DNA of 27,500 bases. Origin: Alphaproteobacteria bacterium (GTDB taxonomy: Bacteria > Pseudomonadota > Alphaproteobacteria > CAAGCB01 > CAG-977). Location of the stretch: the NCBI GenBank assembly GCA_900768185.1, contig CAAGCB010000040.1, positions 1 to 27,500 of the forward strand, given 5' to 3'. The notes below the pieces were generated by a model, which made no database searches, was not told where the DNA came from, and was given only the letters and a program-made list of their open reading frames with translations. Made by a program: the position numbers and the translations under genes. This document shows positions 17,614 through 25,815 of this stretch, one piece after another; position 1 is the first letter of the stretch; every line of letters starts with the position of its first letter.

Positions 17614-19644
17614 GTGGCTTCGTTTTTACAACGCGCGTTTATGGGATTGACGGGGGACGTCAAAGGGGCTTTCCGCACACGGGAAACCGTTAAAATCGAA
17701 AAGAATCCGAACGATCCGGAAAAGGAAATCCTGCGTTTCGGCGACGGAAAGGACGATTATTTTCCCGTCGAGGGAACGCAAACGGACAAAGAAGCTCTGC
17801 GCGAAATCCTGTCCAAAGTCATTGAAAGTCCGACTCAATTAAAGAAAATCCGCGACCTGCCGTTGGCAGACCGCCCGACCTTGATTCGCGATCATACCAA
17901 AAAGAATTGCGGCGGGTACTGCAGCGGTTCGGTTATTTCCATTACACCTTTATCAGGCACGGGATACGGTGCAGCGGGAGTATTCTGCCATGAATTTCAG
18001 CATCAGTACCAGTTTAAAAACGGCAATTTGAACGAATGGCAAACCGGAAAATATAAAACGTCGGACAAATTTTTGAACGATCGCATTTACGAAGCGGCGG
18101 CGGATACGGCGAAATATCAATATCTGTATGAAATGAAAGGTAAAAATTCGCAGGCTGCGCGGGCTTTTTTGGAAATTTCACTTGAACGTCCGGGACTGAA
18201 AGCCTATGCGAAAGCGAAAAAAGCGGGAAAATCCGAACGGGACTGCATGCTGGCGGGCATGCAAGGATACGCCAAAGATTTTTACACGGCGCATTTTTAC
18301 ACCAAATATTATCATTCCGAAATTCGGGAAACGGATATCAAGGTTTTAAATCCCGAATACTTTTCGGAAAACGCGAAATCCATGGTCGGCTGGCAGTATT
18401 TGCAGGGCGCCAGCGGCATGATGGACGGAAAACTGGACGAGGTCGCCGCGTTCAAAGCCCATACGGTCGGTATGACGGCGGAAACGTGCGACGATAAAAA
18501 GGTGAACAAGGCGTTGCGTTCGGCGGAATTCAACTATGTGACGCCGACGGTCGCCCGCACGATCACCCGTTGGGCAAAAACGTTGAAAGCCGCGGGGAAA
18601 CAGCCGACGGAAGATCCGGACAAGCTGAACGTCAGAACCGCGTACGGCGTGACGACAAACAAAGAACGCAGCGGTTTCGCGGGAATGATGTTCCGGGCGA
18701 AAACGAAACTGCTGTCCGTTGTCAACAAATACAAAATCGGCAGGAACAAAGATTCTCTGGGGGCTAAAAAATCCTACCGCGACGGCGGGGGCGCGGTGCT
18801 GGCTTTGACCGCCGATGAAAAAGGTCTTCCCGCCGCGCAAATCGGTTTTTCGGCGGACGGCGTTTCCAAGGAATTCGAAGCCGTTAAAAAACTGGGCAAA
18901 AAGGAAGTCGACAAACGCACCGAAACCGCGCAGAAAATGTTCGGCATTTTGATGAAACAGTCCGCGTTCAAACGGCAGGTCGATGAAATGCACAAAAACG
19001 GCGTTGAAATCAATTTGAGCTTCAGCAACGCCGTTCAACAGCCGCGGACGATTCGGGGCAATACGATTTTGCTGAACCCGAAACAGAAACCGGAAAAGCT
19101 GGCTGAACAATTCCTGCGCCAATTCGTTCCCGTCGTGCGCGAGGGAGTGACAGCCAAACAGGCTGACGCCAAGTCCGCCGAAAAACAGCCTGAAAAATCG
19201 CCCGAACCTCAGACGACCGCCTCCAAACCGCAACTGCGGGTGCGGGGCGAAGCTTTGCTGAAAATGGTGGATCAAATGACGGCGAGCATAGCGGATTCAA
19301 AGAAGTCGACGACCGCGTACCAGCCGACGGATCAGGAAGCCCGAACGGTCGACGCGCTGGCGAAGCTGACGGAAAACGCCGCGAAGGGCGCGGCGACGCC
19401 GGAACAGGCGACCGCGGCGCGCGCCAAAGCTTTGGGCGAATACGCGCAAACGGCGGAGGGAATGAAAAACGTGACGTTTTTGATGCAGAGCTATGGTCGC
19501 ATGTTGTCGCAGACCCCCGACAAATTACAAGCGCACATGCGGGAACAAAGCCTGATGGACGAACTGAACAAACGGCAGGCGAAAAACAACGCCGCCCGAT
19601 CGGCGCGGACGGCGGCAAACGCCGGAGCGACGGCGCAACGGTAA
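17614..19644 (+). CDS. Putative zincin metallopeptidase of unknown function
   Basis: I do not recognise a named family. The 676-residue product carries HEFQH at 126-130, the HExxH zinc motif, preceded by a hydrophobic helix (GAAGVFC). EAAAD follows at 160-164, matching the third zinc ligand of gluzincin-type peptidases. A second region (about 440-510) has the same layout of helix, strand with NTILLNP, then helix, but FLRQF stands where HExxH would be; it may be an inactive duplicate. The C-terminus (515-676) is Ala/Lys/Gln-rich and helical. There is no signal peptide or membrane segment, so it is probably cytoplasmic, or secreted by a nonclassical or flagellar route. GTG 17614 has AAAGGA (17601-17606). 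The J-domain gene follows 12 bases after its stop. Confidence 0.7.
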   Translation: MASFLQRAFMGLTGDVKGAFRTRETVKIEKNPNDPEKEILRFGDGKDDYFPVEGTQTDKEALREILSKVIESPTQLKKIRDLPLADRPTLIRDHTKKNCGGYCSGSVISITPLSGTGYGAAGVFCHEFQHQYQFKNGNLNEWQTGKYKTSDKFLNDRIYEAAADTAKYQYLYEMKGKNSQAARAFLEISLERPGLKAYAKAKKAGKSERDCMLAGMQGYAKDFYTAHFYTKYYHSEIRETDIKVLNPEYFSENAKSMVGWQYLQGASGMMDGKLDEVAAFKAHTVGMTAETCDDKKVNKALRSAEFNYVTPTVARTITRWAKTLKAAGKQPTEDPDKLNVRTAYGVTTNKERSGFAGMMFRAKTKLLSVVNKYKIGRNKDSLGAKKSYRDGGGAVLALTADEKGLPAAQIGFSADGVSKEFEAVKKLGKKEVDKRTETAQKMFGILMKQSAFKRQVDEMHKNGVEINLSFSNAVQQPRTIRGNTILLNPKQKPEKLAEQFLRQFVPVVREGVTAKQADAKSAEKQPEKSPEPQTTASKPQLRVRGEALLKMVDQMTASIADSKKSTTAYQPTDQEARTVDALAKLTENAAKGAATPEQATAARAKALGEYAQTAEGMKNVTFLMQSYGRMLSQTPDKLQAHMREQSLMDELNKRQAKNNAARSARTAANAGATAQR

Positions 19645-19656
19645 CGGAATAATCGT

Positions 19657-20706
19657 TTGACGGATAAAAAAGGTTACTACACCGTTTTACATCTTGACGA
19701 AACCGCGGGGGAACAGGAAATCAAAGCCGCCTTCCGCCGCGAAGTCAAATTGTATCACCCCGACAGGAACGATTCCCCCGAAGCGCGCGAAACCTATCTG
19801 AAACTGAACGAAGCCTATCGCGTTTTAACCGATCCCGACGCCCGAAAAGCTTATGACGGCAACATGGACGGCGGTTTCATTCCGTGTTGCAAATGCGGCA
19901 AGCTGTGCCGCCAGCCGCGCTTTATCCTGTTTGAAGAAAACGGCGCGCGCCGCGGAGGCGTGTTTTGCCGCGACTGCGCGTCGCGCGAACAGTTCCGCGC
20001 CGCCGTCAAAATTTGGAAAAAACTGTTCACCGCCCCCGTCAAAAGCTGGTCTTTGCTAAAAACAACGCGCGATTTCGGCGACATGCCCGCCGACAGAAAT
20101 TTCGCCGTTTTAATGCAAAACGCCGCCGCTTTCGCGGGGGAAAAACGTTTCGACCGCGCCCGCGCCCTTGCGAAACAGGCGCGTCTTTTCGCCTCCGGAA
20201 CGGAACAGCGCGGCAAGATCGACGCTTTTTTAAATGCTCTGCCAAGCACCGAAACGCCTCTTGAACACGATACATGGACGATTCGCTGGACGGACACCCT
20301 GCGCGTTTATCTGCCGCTGTTTTCCGGAATTATTGTTGTTTTCGTGATGTTTATGACGCCGTTTTTGCGCGATGTTCTGACGAGTTCGAATCGTCAGCCC
20401 GTTTTTGCGGACTATCAATCGCAAAACGTCGTTCCCGTCAAATTCGATCCGGCGAATGAAAACCTGATTTACCACACCGTTTTGCCGCAAACCGAAGCCT
20501 ATCAAGCCCCCGACAGCCGCAGCGGCGTTTTGGCGATTCTGCCCGAACAAACGCCCCTGCGCGTCACGGGATATGTTCCGAAATCAGACTGGGTGCAGGT
20601 GATGACGGCGGCGGGCGTCGTCGTTTTTGTCGATCTGCGCCTCTTGCGCAAAGGAGCGGGATCTTCGCCCCTGCGCCATTCAAAAGCGTTCCATTCCGAA
20701 AGCTAA
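19657..20706 (+). CDS. Membrane-anchored J-domain protein with Cys cluster and SH3b-like tail
   Basis: J-domain proteins recruit and stimulate Hsp70 (DnaK). Residues 6-68 form a complete J domain with the HPD motif at 34-36 and the helix IV end (DPDARKAYDG). Next, Cys 77, 78, 80, 84, 104 and 107 (CCKC, then CRDC) suggest a zinc ribbon. Residues 110-205 are helical, about 217-236 form one transmembrane segment, and 265-333 resemble a bacterial SH3 domain. The J domain would be cytoplasmic and the SH3b-like part periplasmic. It is not DnaJ: the Gly/Phe region and four CXXCXGXG repeats are missing. The proposed start is TTG 19657, and no upstream in-frame ATG is better. It lies 12 bases after the zincin gene and overlaps the stop of the convergent gene by 4 bases. 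Confidence 0.75.
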   Translation: MTDKKGYYTVLHLDETAGEQEIKAAFRREVKLYHPDRNDSPEARETYLKLNEAYRVLTDPDARKAYDGNMDGGFIPCCKCGKLCRQPRFILFEENGARRGGVFCRDCASREQFRAAVKIWKKLFTAPVKSWSLLKTTRDFGDMPADRNFAVLMQNAAAFAGEKRFDRARALAKQARLFASGTEQRGKIDAFLNALPSTETPLEHDTWTIRWTDTLRVYLPLFSGIIVVFVMFMTPFLRDVLTSSNRQPVFADYQSQNVVPVKFDPANENLIYHTVLPQTEAYQAPDSRSGVLAILPEQTPLRVTGYVPKSDWVQVMTAAGVVVFVDLRLLRKGAGSSPLRHSKAFHSES

Positions 20707-21221
20707 GCCAACGGCTGCATAAAAGCGGCGATATCCTTGCTGAAATTTTCAATATCCGGATTTTCGTCAATGCGATAGCGCAAAATGTTGACCCCTGCGT
20801 TTTTCAGCATTTTTTCACGGCGCAAGTGGCGTTTTTGTTCGTTTTCGCCCTCCAGTTCGACGACGCAAACGACATTCAAATCGGCGTTGCATATCACGAA
20901 ATCGACGCGTTTCAGATTGAACGGCGCCCACATGTCCCAATGATTCGTTTCAATCAGGGCGCGCATCGACACCTGCGGAAAGACGTGACAATCGGCGGGA
21001 ACCGATTTGCACAATCGGACGTAAAAGCGTTCCTGCGTTTCGTCCATAACCTTTTTGGGACGATAGAACTTGCCGATTATGTCGCGCTGTTTATCGGAAA
21101 TCCACGCCAAAACGCACAAAGAAACATACCCGATCAGCAAAAGAACAATAATCGAACCGATCAGATACATGCCGTTCGCCAGCAACAGTTTTTTGACCAA
21201 AGCCGTTAAAGTCGTATCCAT
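20703..21221 (-). CDS. Membrane-anchored DUF2726-family protein
   Basis: The 172-residue product has one N-terminal transmembrane segment (about 17-40) and a cytoplasmic DUF2726 domain (about 55-165). That domain shows the VDFVICN...VVELEG pattern and an NAGVNILRYR strand. The D...ExE-like layout resembles PD-(D/E)XK nuclease folds, to which DUF2726 has been compared; catalysis is not shown. The start has a strong Shine-Dalgarno (GGAGG on the minus strand, about 21229-21233). The gene is convergent with the J-domain gene, and the two stop codons overlap in CTAA (20703-20706). Its upstream neighbour on the same strand is the aminotransferase. Substrate and pathway are unknown. Confidence 0.75.
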   Translation of the reverse strand: MDTTLTALVKKLLLANGMYLIGSIIVLLLIGYVSLCVLAWISDKQRDIIGKFYRPKKVMDETQERFYVRLCKSVPADCHVFPQVSMRALIETNHWDMWAPFNLKRVDFVICNADLNVVCVVELEGENEQKRHLRREKMLKNAGVNILRYRIDENPDIENFSKDIAAFMQPLA

Positions 21222-21317
21222 TGCCGCCTCCGTCGTTTTCTTGAACCGATAGTTTTATTCTACCTCCGGATTCAAAAAAAGTACAGTTCAAACAATGTGT
21301 TAGGCGTCACAGTGTCT

Positions 21318-22514
21318 TTAACGCCCCTGACCGTACGTTTTTTTCATAAAGTCGCGCAAAACGGGAAGAGCGCGTTCGACCGTTTCCGTTTTACGGCAGA
21401 ACGACACGCGAAAATGCCCCGGACACCCGAAACTGTCGCCCGGAACGAAAATCAAGTTGGCGTATTTCGCCTTGTCGCAAAACGCTTTGGCATCGGGTTC
21501 GGGGGATTTCGGAAACAGATAGAACGTCCCGTTCGGTCGCACGCATTCCAGCCCCATGTCCGCAAAAGCGTCGTAAAGCAGATTCATATTTGTTTCATAC
21601 ACACTTAAATCCGCCGTTTTTCCCAGCATTTCCGCAACAGCCAGCTGGACGAACGCCGTCGGACAGTTATGCCCCAACCCGCGCGAAATCTGTCCGCACA
21701 TCGCGGCGATCAACTTCGCGTCCCTGCACTTCGGATTTGCCGCCAGATAACCGATGCGGTCGCCGGGGATCGACAGGGATTTTGAAAACGAATAACACGA
21801 CAGCGTGTTGTCGTAATATTTCGACACATAAGGGACTTTGACGCCGTCAAAAGCGATTTCGCGGTACGGTTCGTCGGAAATGATAAAAATTTCATGCCCG
21901 TATTCAGCCTGTTTGCGATTCAGCACCGCCGCCAGTTTTTTCAACGTCGCGTCTGAAAACACGACGCCTGACGGATTGGACGGCGAATTGACGACGACCG
22001 CCGCCGTTTTTTCGTTCAGCGTTTTTTCAAACGCGTCGAAATCGATTTGAAAAGCTTTCACGTCGGGCGGAACGATCCGCAAAACACCGCCCGCCAATTC
22101 GACATAAGGGCGGTATTCTGGAAAATACGGGGCGAAGACAACGATTTCCTCGCCCGCCTCCATCACGCAGTGAACGGCATGGCACAGCGCCGCCGCCGCC
22201 CCCGATGTCATAAAGATATGATCCGCCGCGTAATTCATGTCATACGTTTTATTCAGATAGTCCGCAACCTTTTGGCGCACGGACAGAATGCCCAAATTCG
22301 GACTGTAGCCGTGAACGGCGACGAAATCGGGATCGTCCATCAGCCGTTTTATCGTTTCATTGTATTCGCGCGGAACAGGAACGGACGGGTTGCCGATGCT
22401 GAAATCGAACACGTTTTCGGCGCCGTGCGTTTCAATCCGGTCGCAAGCGAAGTAAAACATGTCCCGAATGACGGATTTTTTATCCAGCATCGCCCGATAT
22501 TTTTTTGACAGCAT
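21318..22514 (-). CDS. Pyridoxal-phosphate-dependent aminotransferase, class I/II
   Basis: The 398-residue enzyme transfers amino groups between an amino acid and a 2-oxo acid using pyridoxal phosphate. Visible family residues include NSPSNPSG (Asn180 region), DEPY (Asp214) and the SFSKSLSIPGDRIGY stretch with the likely Schiff-base Lys245 and Arg253. FRVSFC near the C-terminus contains the carboxylate-binding Arg. The fold is that of aspartate-type aminotransferases; the substrate cannot be read from sequence. I chose ATG 22514 because GGGAGG (22521-22526, minus strand) sits 6 bases upstream. A GTG at 22538 would place that site inside the gene. The gene is divergent from the SseB-like gene. 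Confidence 0.9.
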   Translation of the reverse strand: MLSKKYRAMLDKKSVIRDMFYFACDRIETHGAENVFDFSIGNPSVPVPREYNETIKRLMDDPDFVAVHGYSPNLGILSVRQKVADYLNKTYDMNYAADHIFMTSGAAAALCHAVHCVMEAGEEIVVFAPYFPEYRPYVELAGGVLRIVPPDVKAFQIDFDAFEKTLNEKTAAVVVNSPSNPSGVVFSDATLKKLAAVLNRKQAEYGHEIFIISDEPYREIAFDGVKVPYVSKYYDNTLSCYSFSKSLSIPGDRIGYLAANPKCRDAKLIAAMCGQISRGLGHNCPTAFVQLAVAEMLGKTADLSVYETNMNLLYDAFADMGLECVRPNGTFYLFPKSPEPDAKAFCDKAKYANLIFVPGDSFGCPGHFRVSFCRKTETVERALPVLRDFMKKTYGQGR

Positions 22515-22604
22515 GACAGACCTCCCGCAAAAAATCACGGCGCGGAATTTAATCCTTTTTTATCGTATTCGCAAGAGGTTTGCGCTTTGCAGCCGTTTTC
22601 GCCG

Positions 22605-22632
22605 TTGATTTGCTTTTTCAAACGGCTATCAT
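22605..22632 (+). promoter_or_regulatory. Promoter for the SseB-like gene
   Basis: TTGATT (22605-22610) and TATCAT (22627-22632) are separated by 16 bases. The predicted start is about 22639, 27 bases before the ATG. It lies in the 151-base divergent gap between the aminotransferase and the SseB-like gene. Confidence 0.5.
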
Positions 22633-22665
22633 GAATCTTCCGTTTGCATTCAAAGGTCTTGCTTC

Positions 22666-23112
22666 ATGCCCGACATTGACAATCCGTTGGAAAAACACCT
22701 GTTCCGATTCGCGCAAAGCAAAAGCAAGGACGATTACGTCCGTCTGCTGTACGCTTTCCGCCATACGGACGTTCTGGTGGCGCAGGCTTTGCAAAACGAC
22801 GGGGAACTTCCCCTGTTCGGAAACGGCGGTATTGCGAAAATCCCCGACCGGTTCAAACCCGACGTCGTTTTTTTTCCGAATTTGGGAAAACGCTTGATTC
22901 CCGTGTTTTCGACGCCTGCGGAAATCCCCGCCGACTTTAAATCAGGCAATCCCGTTTTTATGCACTGCCGCGATTGGATTCGGGCGTCGCGCCGTTGTCC
23001 GAACGACGGCGTGATCTTAAATCCGCGATCAAAGCTGTCGTTCGTTCTGACGCCCGATCAAATCAAGGTTCTGGCGGCTTTTCCCGAAGACGGCAAGCCG
23101 TCTTGGCGTTAA
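22666..23112 (+). CDS. SseB-family protein
   Basis: The 148-residue product matches the N-terminal domain pattern of the SseB family: N-terminal helices ending in a YVRLLYAF segment, then LIPVFSTPAEIPADF, and late on DGVILNPRSKLSFVLTPDQIKVL. It is a soluble single-domain protein with no signal peptide. SseB-domain proteins were named after enhanced serine sensitivity in E. coli; their molecular role is mostly unclear. They are unrelated to the Salmonella secretion protein of the same name. ATG 22666 has AAAGG (22652-22656). It is followed by a terminator and forms a single-gene unit. Confidence 0.7.
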   Translation: MPDIDNPLEKHLFRFAQSKSKDDYVRLLYAFRHTDVLVAQALQNDGELPLFGNGGIAKIPDRFKPDVVFFPNLGKRLIPVFSTPAEIPADFKSGNPVFMHCRDWIRASRRCPNDGVILNPRSKLSFVLTPDQIKVLAAFPEDGKPSWR

Positions 23113-23151
23113 AAAAAGAACCCCCGCGCCGTTTCCGATGCGGGGATTTTT
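23111..23151. terminator. Bidirectional terminator between the SseB-like gene and pepA
   Basis: CCCCGC (23122-23127) pairs with GCGGGG (23140-23145) around a 12-nt loop. TTTTT follows at 23147-23151 on the plus strand. AAAAAAA at 23111-23117 gives the U-tract on the minus strand. It can serve both convergent genes. Confidence 0.85.
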
Positions 23152-23166
23152 GTTTTGAAAAAAGCG

Positions 23167-24642
23167 TCACTTCTTTTCCAGACTGTCGCGAATAAACGCG
23201 TTCAGCAAACGCACGCCGTAACCCGACGCGCCTTTGGGACCGAACAGGGACGCCTTGCTTTGCAACGCGACGCCCGCGATGTCCAAATGCGCCCATTTCG
23301 TTTCCGGCGCGACAAAGCGTTTCAAGAACGCCGCGGCGGTAATGGCGCCGCCCGCGCGTCCGACCGTGGACGTGTTGCGAATATCGGCTATATCGGATTC
23401 GATTTGTTCGTCAAACGAATCGTCCAACGGCATGCGCCAAACTTTTTCCCCGCTGACTTTCGCGGCGTTTTCAATCTGCGCCGCCAATTCGTCGCTGTTG
23501 ACGAACAGTCCCGCGTGTTCCGTTCCCAAAGCCACGACGATCGCGCCCGTCAATGTCGCCAAATCGATCACGACGGGGGCGCGGAAACGTTCCTGCGCAT
23601 ACCACAGGGCGTCGCCCAGTATCAATCGTCCCTCGGCGTCGGTGTTGATGACCTCGACCGTAATGCCCGAAAGGGATTTCACCACGTCGCCGGGGCGCTG
23701 AGCCGTTCCCGACGGCATGTTTTCAACCATCGCCATCACGGCGGCGGCGTTGACTTTTGCTTTACGCATCGCCAAAGTTTGCAACGCGCCCAATGCGGTC
23801 GCCGCGCCCGCCAGATCCTCTTTCATGTCTTCCATGCCCTGCGCGGGTTTCAGGCACAATCCGCCCGAATCGAACGTGACGCCTTTGCCGACCAGCACGA
23901 CATGCGTGTCTTTGTCCTGCGGACAACCGCGCCATTGCACGACGACCAGACGCGGCGGATTGACGGATCCCTGCGCGACCCCCAGCAACATGTTCAGCCC
24001 TTTGGCTTTCAGCTGGTCGGGGGTGTAGACTTCGGTTTTCAGCCCGTATTTTTGCAGTTCTTCGGCGCGCATGGCAAAAGCGGACGGCGTAACGGCGTTT
24101 GACGGTTCGTTGACCAGATCGCGCGCGGTGTGAACGCCCTTGGCGATTGCGAAGTACTGTTCATAGCTGTTTTGCGCGCTTTGCGCCTTGTCCGACATAA
24201 TGTAAAATTCTTTGACGGTGACGGGTTTTTTTTCAGCCGTTTTGTGTTTTGTAAAGCGGTAGGACGCGATTTTCGCCCCGAATCCGACGGCGGCGGGCGG
24301 CAAATCGTCCACGGCGAACGCCACGGCGTTTTCCCCGCTGGTCAGCAGAACACGGGCGGCGCGCGCCCCGATTTCCTGAGCGGTCAAATCGGCGGTTTTG
24401 TTTTCCTTTTTGCCCAATCCGATGCAGACCAACCGTTTGACCGGCAACGTGCCGAGTGTGATAAAGTCGTACTCATCGCCCGTTTTTCCCGTAAATCCGT
24501 CGATTTTTAACGCCTTTCCCAAAGCGCCGCGCAACGACTCGTCAATCTTTTTTGCCGTTTTGGAAAAAACCAGATCCTCGTACACGCCGACAATCAGCGC
24601 GGTTTCGCTTGAAATTTCATTTTTTTTAAACAGAATATCCAT
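23167..24642 (-). CDS. pepA: Leucyl aminopeptidase PepA (M17)
   Basis: PepA is a cytoplasmic di-metal aminopeptidase that removes N-terminal residues, and in E. coli also a DNA-binding protein. The 491-residue product has a variable N-terminal domain (1-160) and the M17 catalytic domain. Conserved residues Lys253, Asp258, Lys265, Asp276, Asp335, Glu337 and Arg339 have the same spacing as in E. coli PepA, and the signature NTDAEGRL is intact. I chose ATG 24642 (protein MDILFKK). The reading frame stays open far upstream to 25470, but that part lies antisense to the CorA gene. A run of 8 A (antisense of 24620-24627) occurs near the start and could slip. The gene converges with the SseB-like gene on a shared terminator. 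Confidence 0.95.
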   Translation of the reverse strand: MDILFKKNEISSETALIVGVYEDLVFSKTAKKIDESLRGALGKALKIDGFTGKTGDEYDFITLGTLPVKRLVCIGLGKKENKTADLTAQEIGARAARVLLTSGENAVAFAVDDLPPAAVGFGAKIASYRFTKHKTAEKKPVTVKEFYIMSDKAQSAQNSYEQYFAIAKGVHTARDLVNEPSNAVTPSAFAMRAEELQKYGLKTEVYTPDQLKAKGLNMLLGVAQGSVNPPRLVVVQWRGCPQDKDTHVVLVGKGVTFDSGGLCLKPAQGMEDMKEDLAGAATALGALQTLAMRKAKVNAAAVMAMVENMPSGTAQRPGDVVKSLSGITVEVINTDAEGRLILGDALWYAQERFRAPVVIDLATLTGAIVVALGTEHAGLFVNSDELAAQIENAAKVSGEKVWRMPLDDSFDEQIESDIADIRNTSTVGRAGGAITAAAFLKRFVAPETKWAHLDIAGVALQSKASLFGPKGASGYGVRLLNAFIRDSLEKK

Positions 24643-24807
24643 GAAAGCCGTCCGTATCCTTTTGTTTTCATTTCGAATCATCATACACGGGTTACGGGCG
24701 AAAACAAGAGGGAGAGCGTAAAATTTTGTTCCTTTCCTTTTAAAATCGGGTGCATTCTGCGGCGTTCTTTGGTAAAAGAAAGACTGTGCGGAAAACCGGA
24801 GGATAAA

Positions 24808-25812
24808 ATGGCGGACACCGACAACCGAACAAACGACGACTGGATGCTGTTTTCGCTGTTGCTGGACGGCAAAGGCGGCGCGCGCCACCTCAACGTCACG
24901 GAAACCGAAAACTGGACACCCGATCAGGGAATCCTGTGGTTGCATCTGGATATGGAACACCCCGAAACGCGCGATTTTTTGGAAAACCGCGGCAACATCA
25001 ACCCGATGGCGCTGGAAAGCCTGACCGAAGAAGAGGAAGACCGTCCCCGCACCGTCGCGTTCGGCGACAAGCTGATGCTGTTTCTGCGCGCAATCAACTT
25101 GAATCCCGGCGAAGAACCCGACGACATGATTCCTTTGCGCATCTGGTGCGAAACGGACAGAATCATCACCCTGCGCGAAACGCCGATGAATTTTTTGACC
25201 GCGATGGAACGCGAATTCAACACGGGCGTCGGCGCGAAAACCGTCGGCGAACTGCTGGACGAAATCTGCACTTTCACGCTGGATAAAATCGTCGAGGTCG
25301 TTTCCGGCGTCGAAGTCGTCATCGACGACGTTGAAGACAAAATTATCGACGAGATTGAAGACGAAGACGGCGAATTTATGCCGAAACTGTCCGAAGCCCG
25401 ACGCAACCTGACCGAAATGCGGCGTTACCTGTATCCTCAACGCGACGCGATGGACGTTCTGCCGCGCCAAATCATGCCGTGGCTGAGCGCCGACAACCGC
25501 TATCAGCTGCGCGAAAACGCCAACCGCATGCTCAGGATTATCGAAGATATCGATTCGCTTCGCGAACGCGCGATGATCAATATGGACGAACTGTCCAACC
25601 GCGTGCGCGAACAGACGCAGGAAAACATGTACATGCTGTCCGTTCTGGCGGCGATTTTCGTTCCGATGACCTTCGTCACGGGACTGTTCGGCATGAACGT
25701 CGGCGGCATTCCTTTGGCGACCAGCGAATTCGGTTTCGCCATAGCGACTTTCGCCCTGTTGTTTTTGGGCGTCGCTTTGGCTTTTTTATTGAAAAGAATG
25801 AAATGGTATTAA
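24808..25812 (+). CDS. CorA/ZntB-family divalent metal transporter
   Basis: The 334-residue protein has a cytoplasmic N-terminal domain with long helices (about 1-270), then two membrane segments (about 276-294 and 309-327) and a short basic tail. The first segment ends in the family motif GMN (295-297), here GMNVGGIP, the form more often seen in ZntB-like members than in classical CorA (GMNF). It probably moves Mg2+ or Zn2+; the direction and metal cannot be read from sequence. It has an acidic segment around residues 172-190 that is rich in Asp/Glu. ATG 24808 has GGAGG (24798-24802). An in-frame upstream extension from 24769 lacks a comparable site. It is followed after 3 bases by the Sua5 gene. 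Confidence 0.9.
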   Translation: MADTDNRTNDDWMLFSLLLDGKGGARHLNVTETENWTPDQGILWLHLDMEHPETRDFLENRGNINPMALESLTEEEEDRPRTVAFGDKLMLFLRAINLNPGEEPDDMIPLRIWCETDRIITLRETPMNFLTAMEREFNTGVGAKTVGELLDEICTFTLDKIVEVVSGVEVVIDDVEDKIIDEIEDEDGEFMPKLSEARRNLTEMRRYLYPQRDAMDVLPRQIMPWLSADNRYQLRENANRMLRIIEDIDSLRERAMINMDELSNRVREQTQENMYMLSVLAAIFVPMTFVTGLFGMNVGGIPLATSEFGFAIATFALLFLGVALAFLLKRMKWY

Positions 25813-25815
25813 GCG

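Noticed and set aside
21301..21325. GGCGT/ACGCC stem after the aminotransferase as a terminator
   Set aside because: The stem is only about 5 bp and no T-tract follows on the minus strand.
22515..22538. GTG start 24 bases upstream for the aminotransferase
   Set aside because: The strong Shine-Dalgarno GGGAGG would then lie inside the gene; it is placed correctly for ATG 22514.
24643..24807. Sigma-70 promoter in the pepA/corA-like divergent gap
   Set aside because: TTGTTC and TAAAAT are present but only 9 bases apart; no properly spaced pair was convincing on either strand.
24643..25470. N-terminal extension of the pepA reading frame
   Set aside because: It runs antisense through the CorA-type gene; the M17 family starts near MDILFKK, and residue spacing to the active site fits that start.
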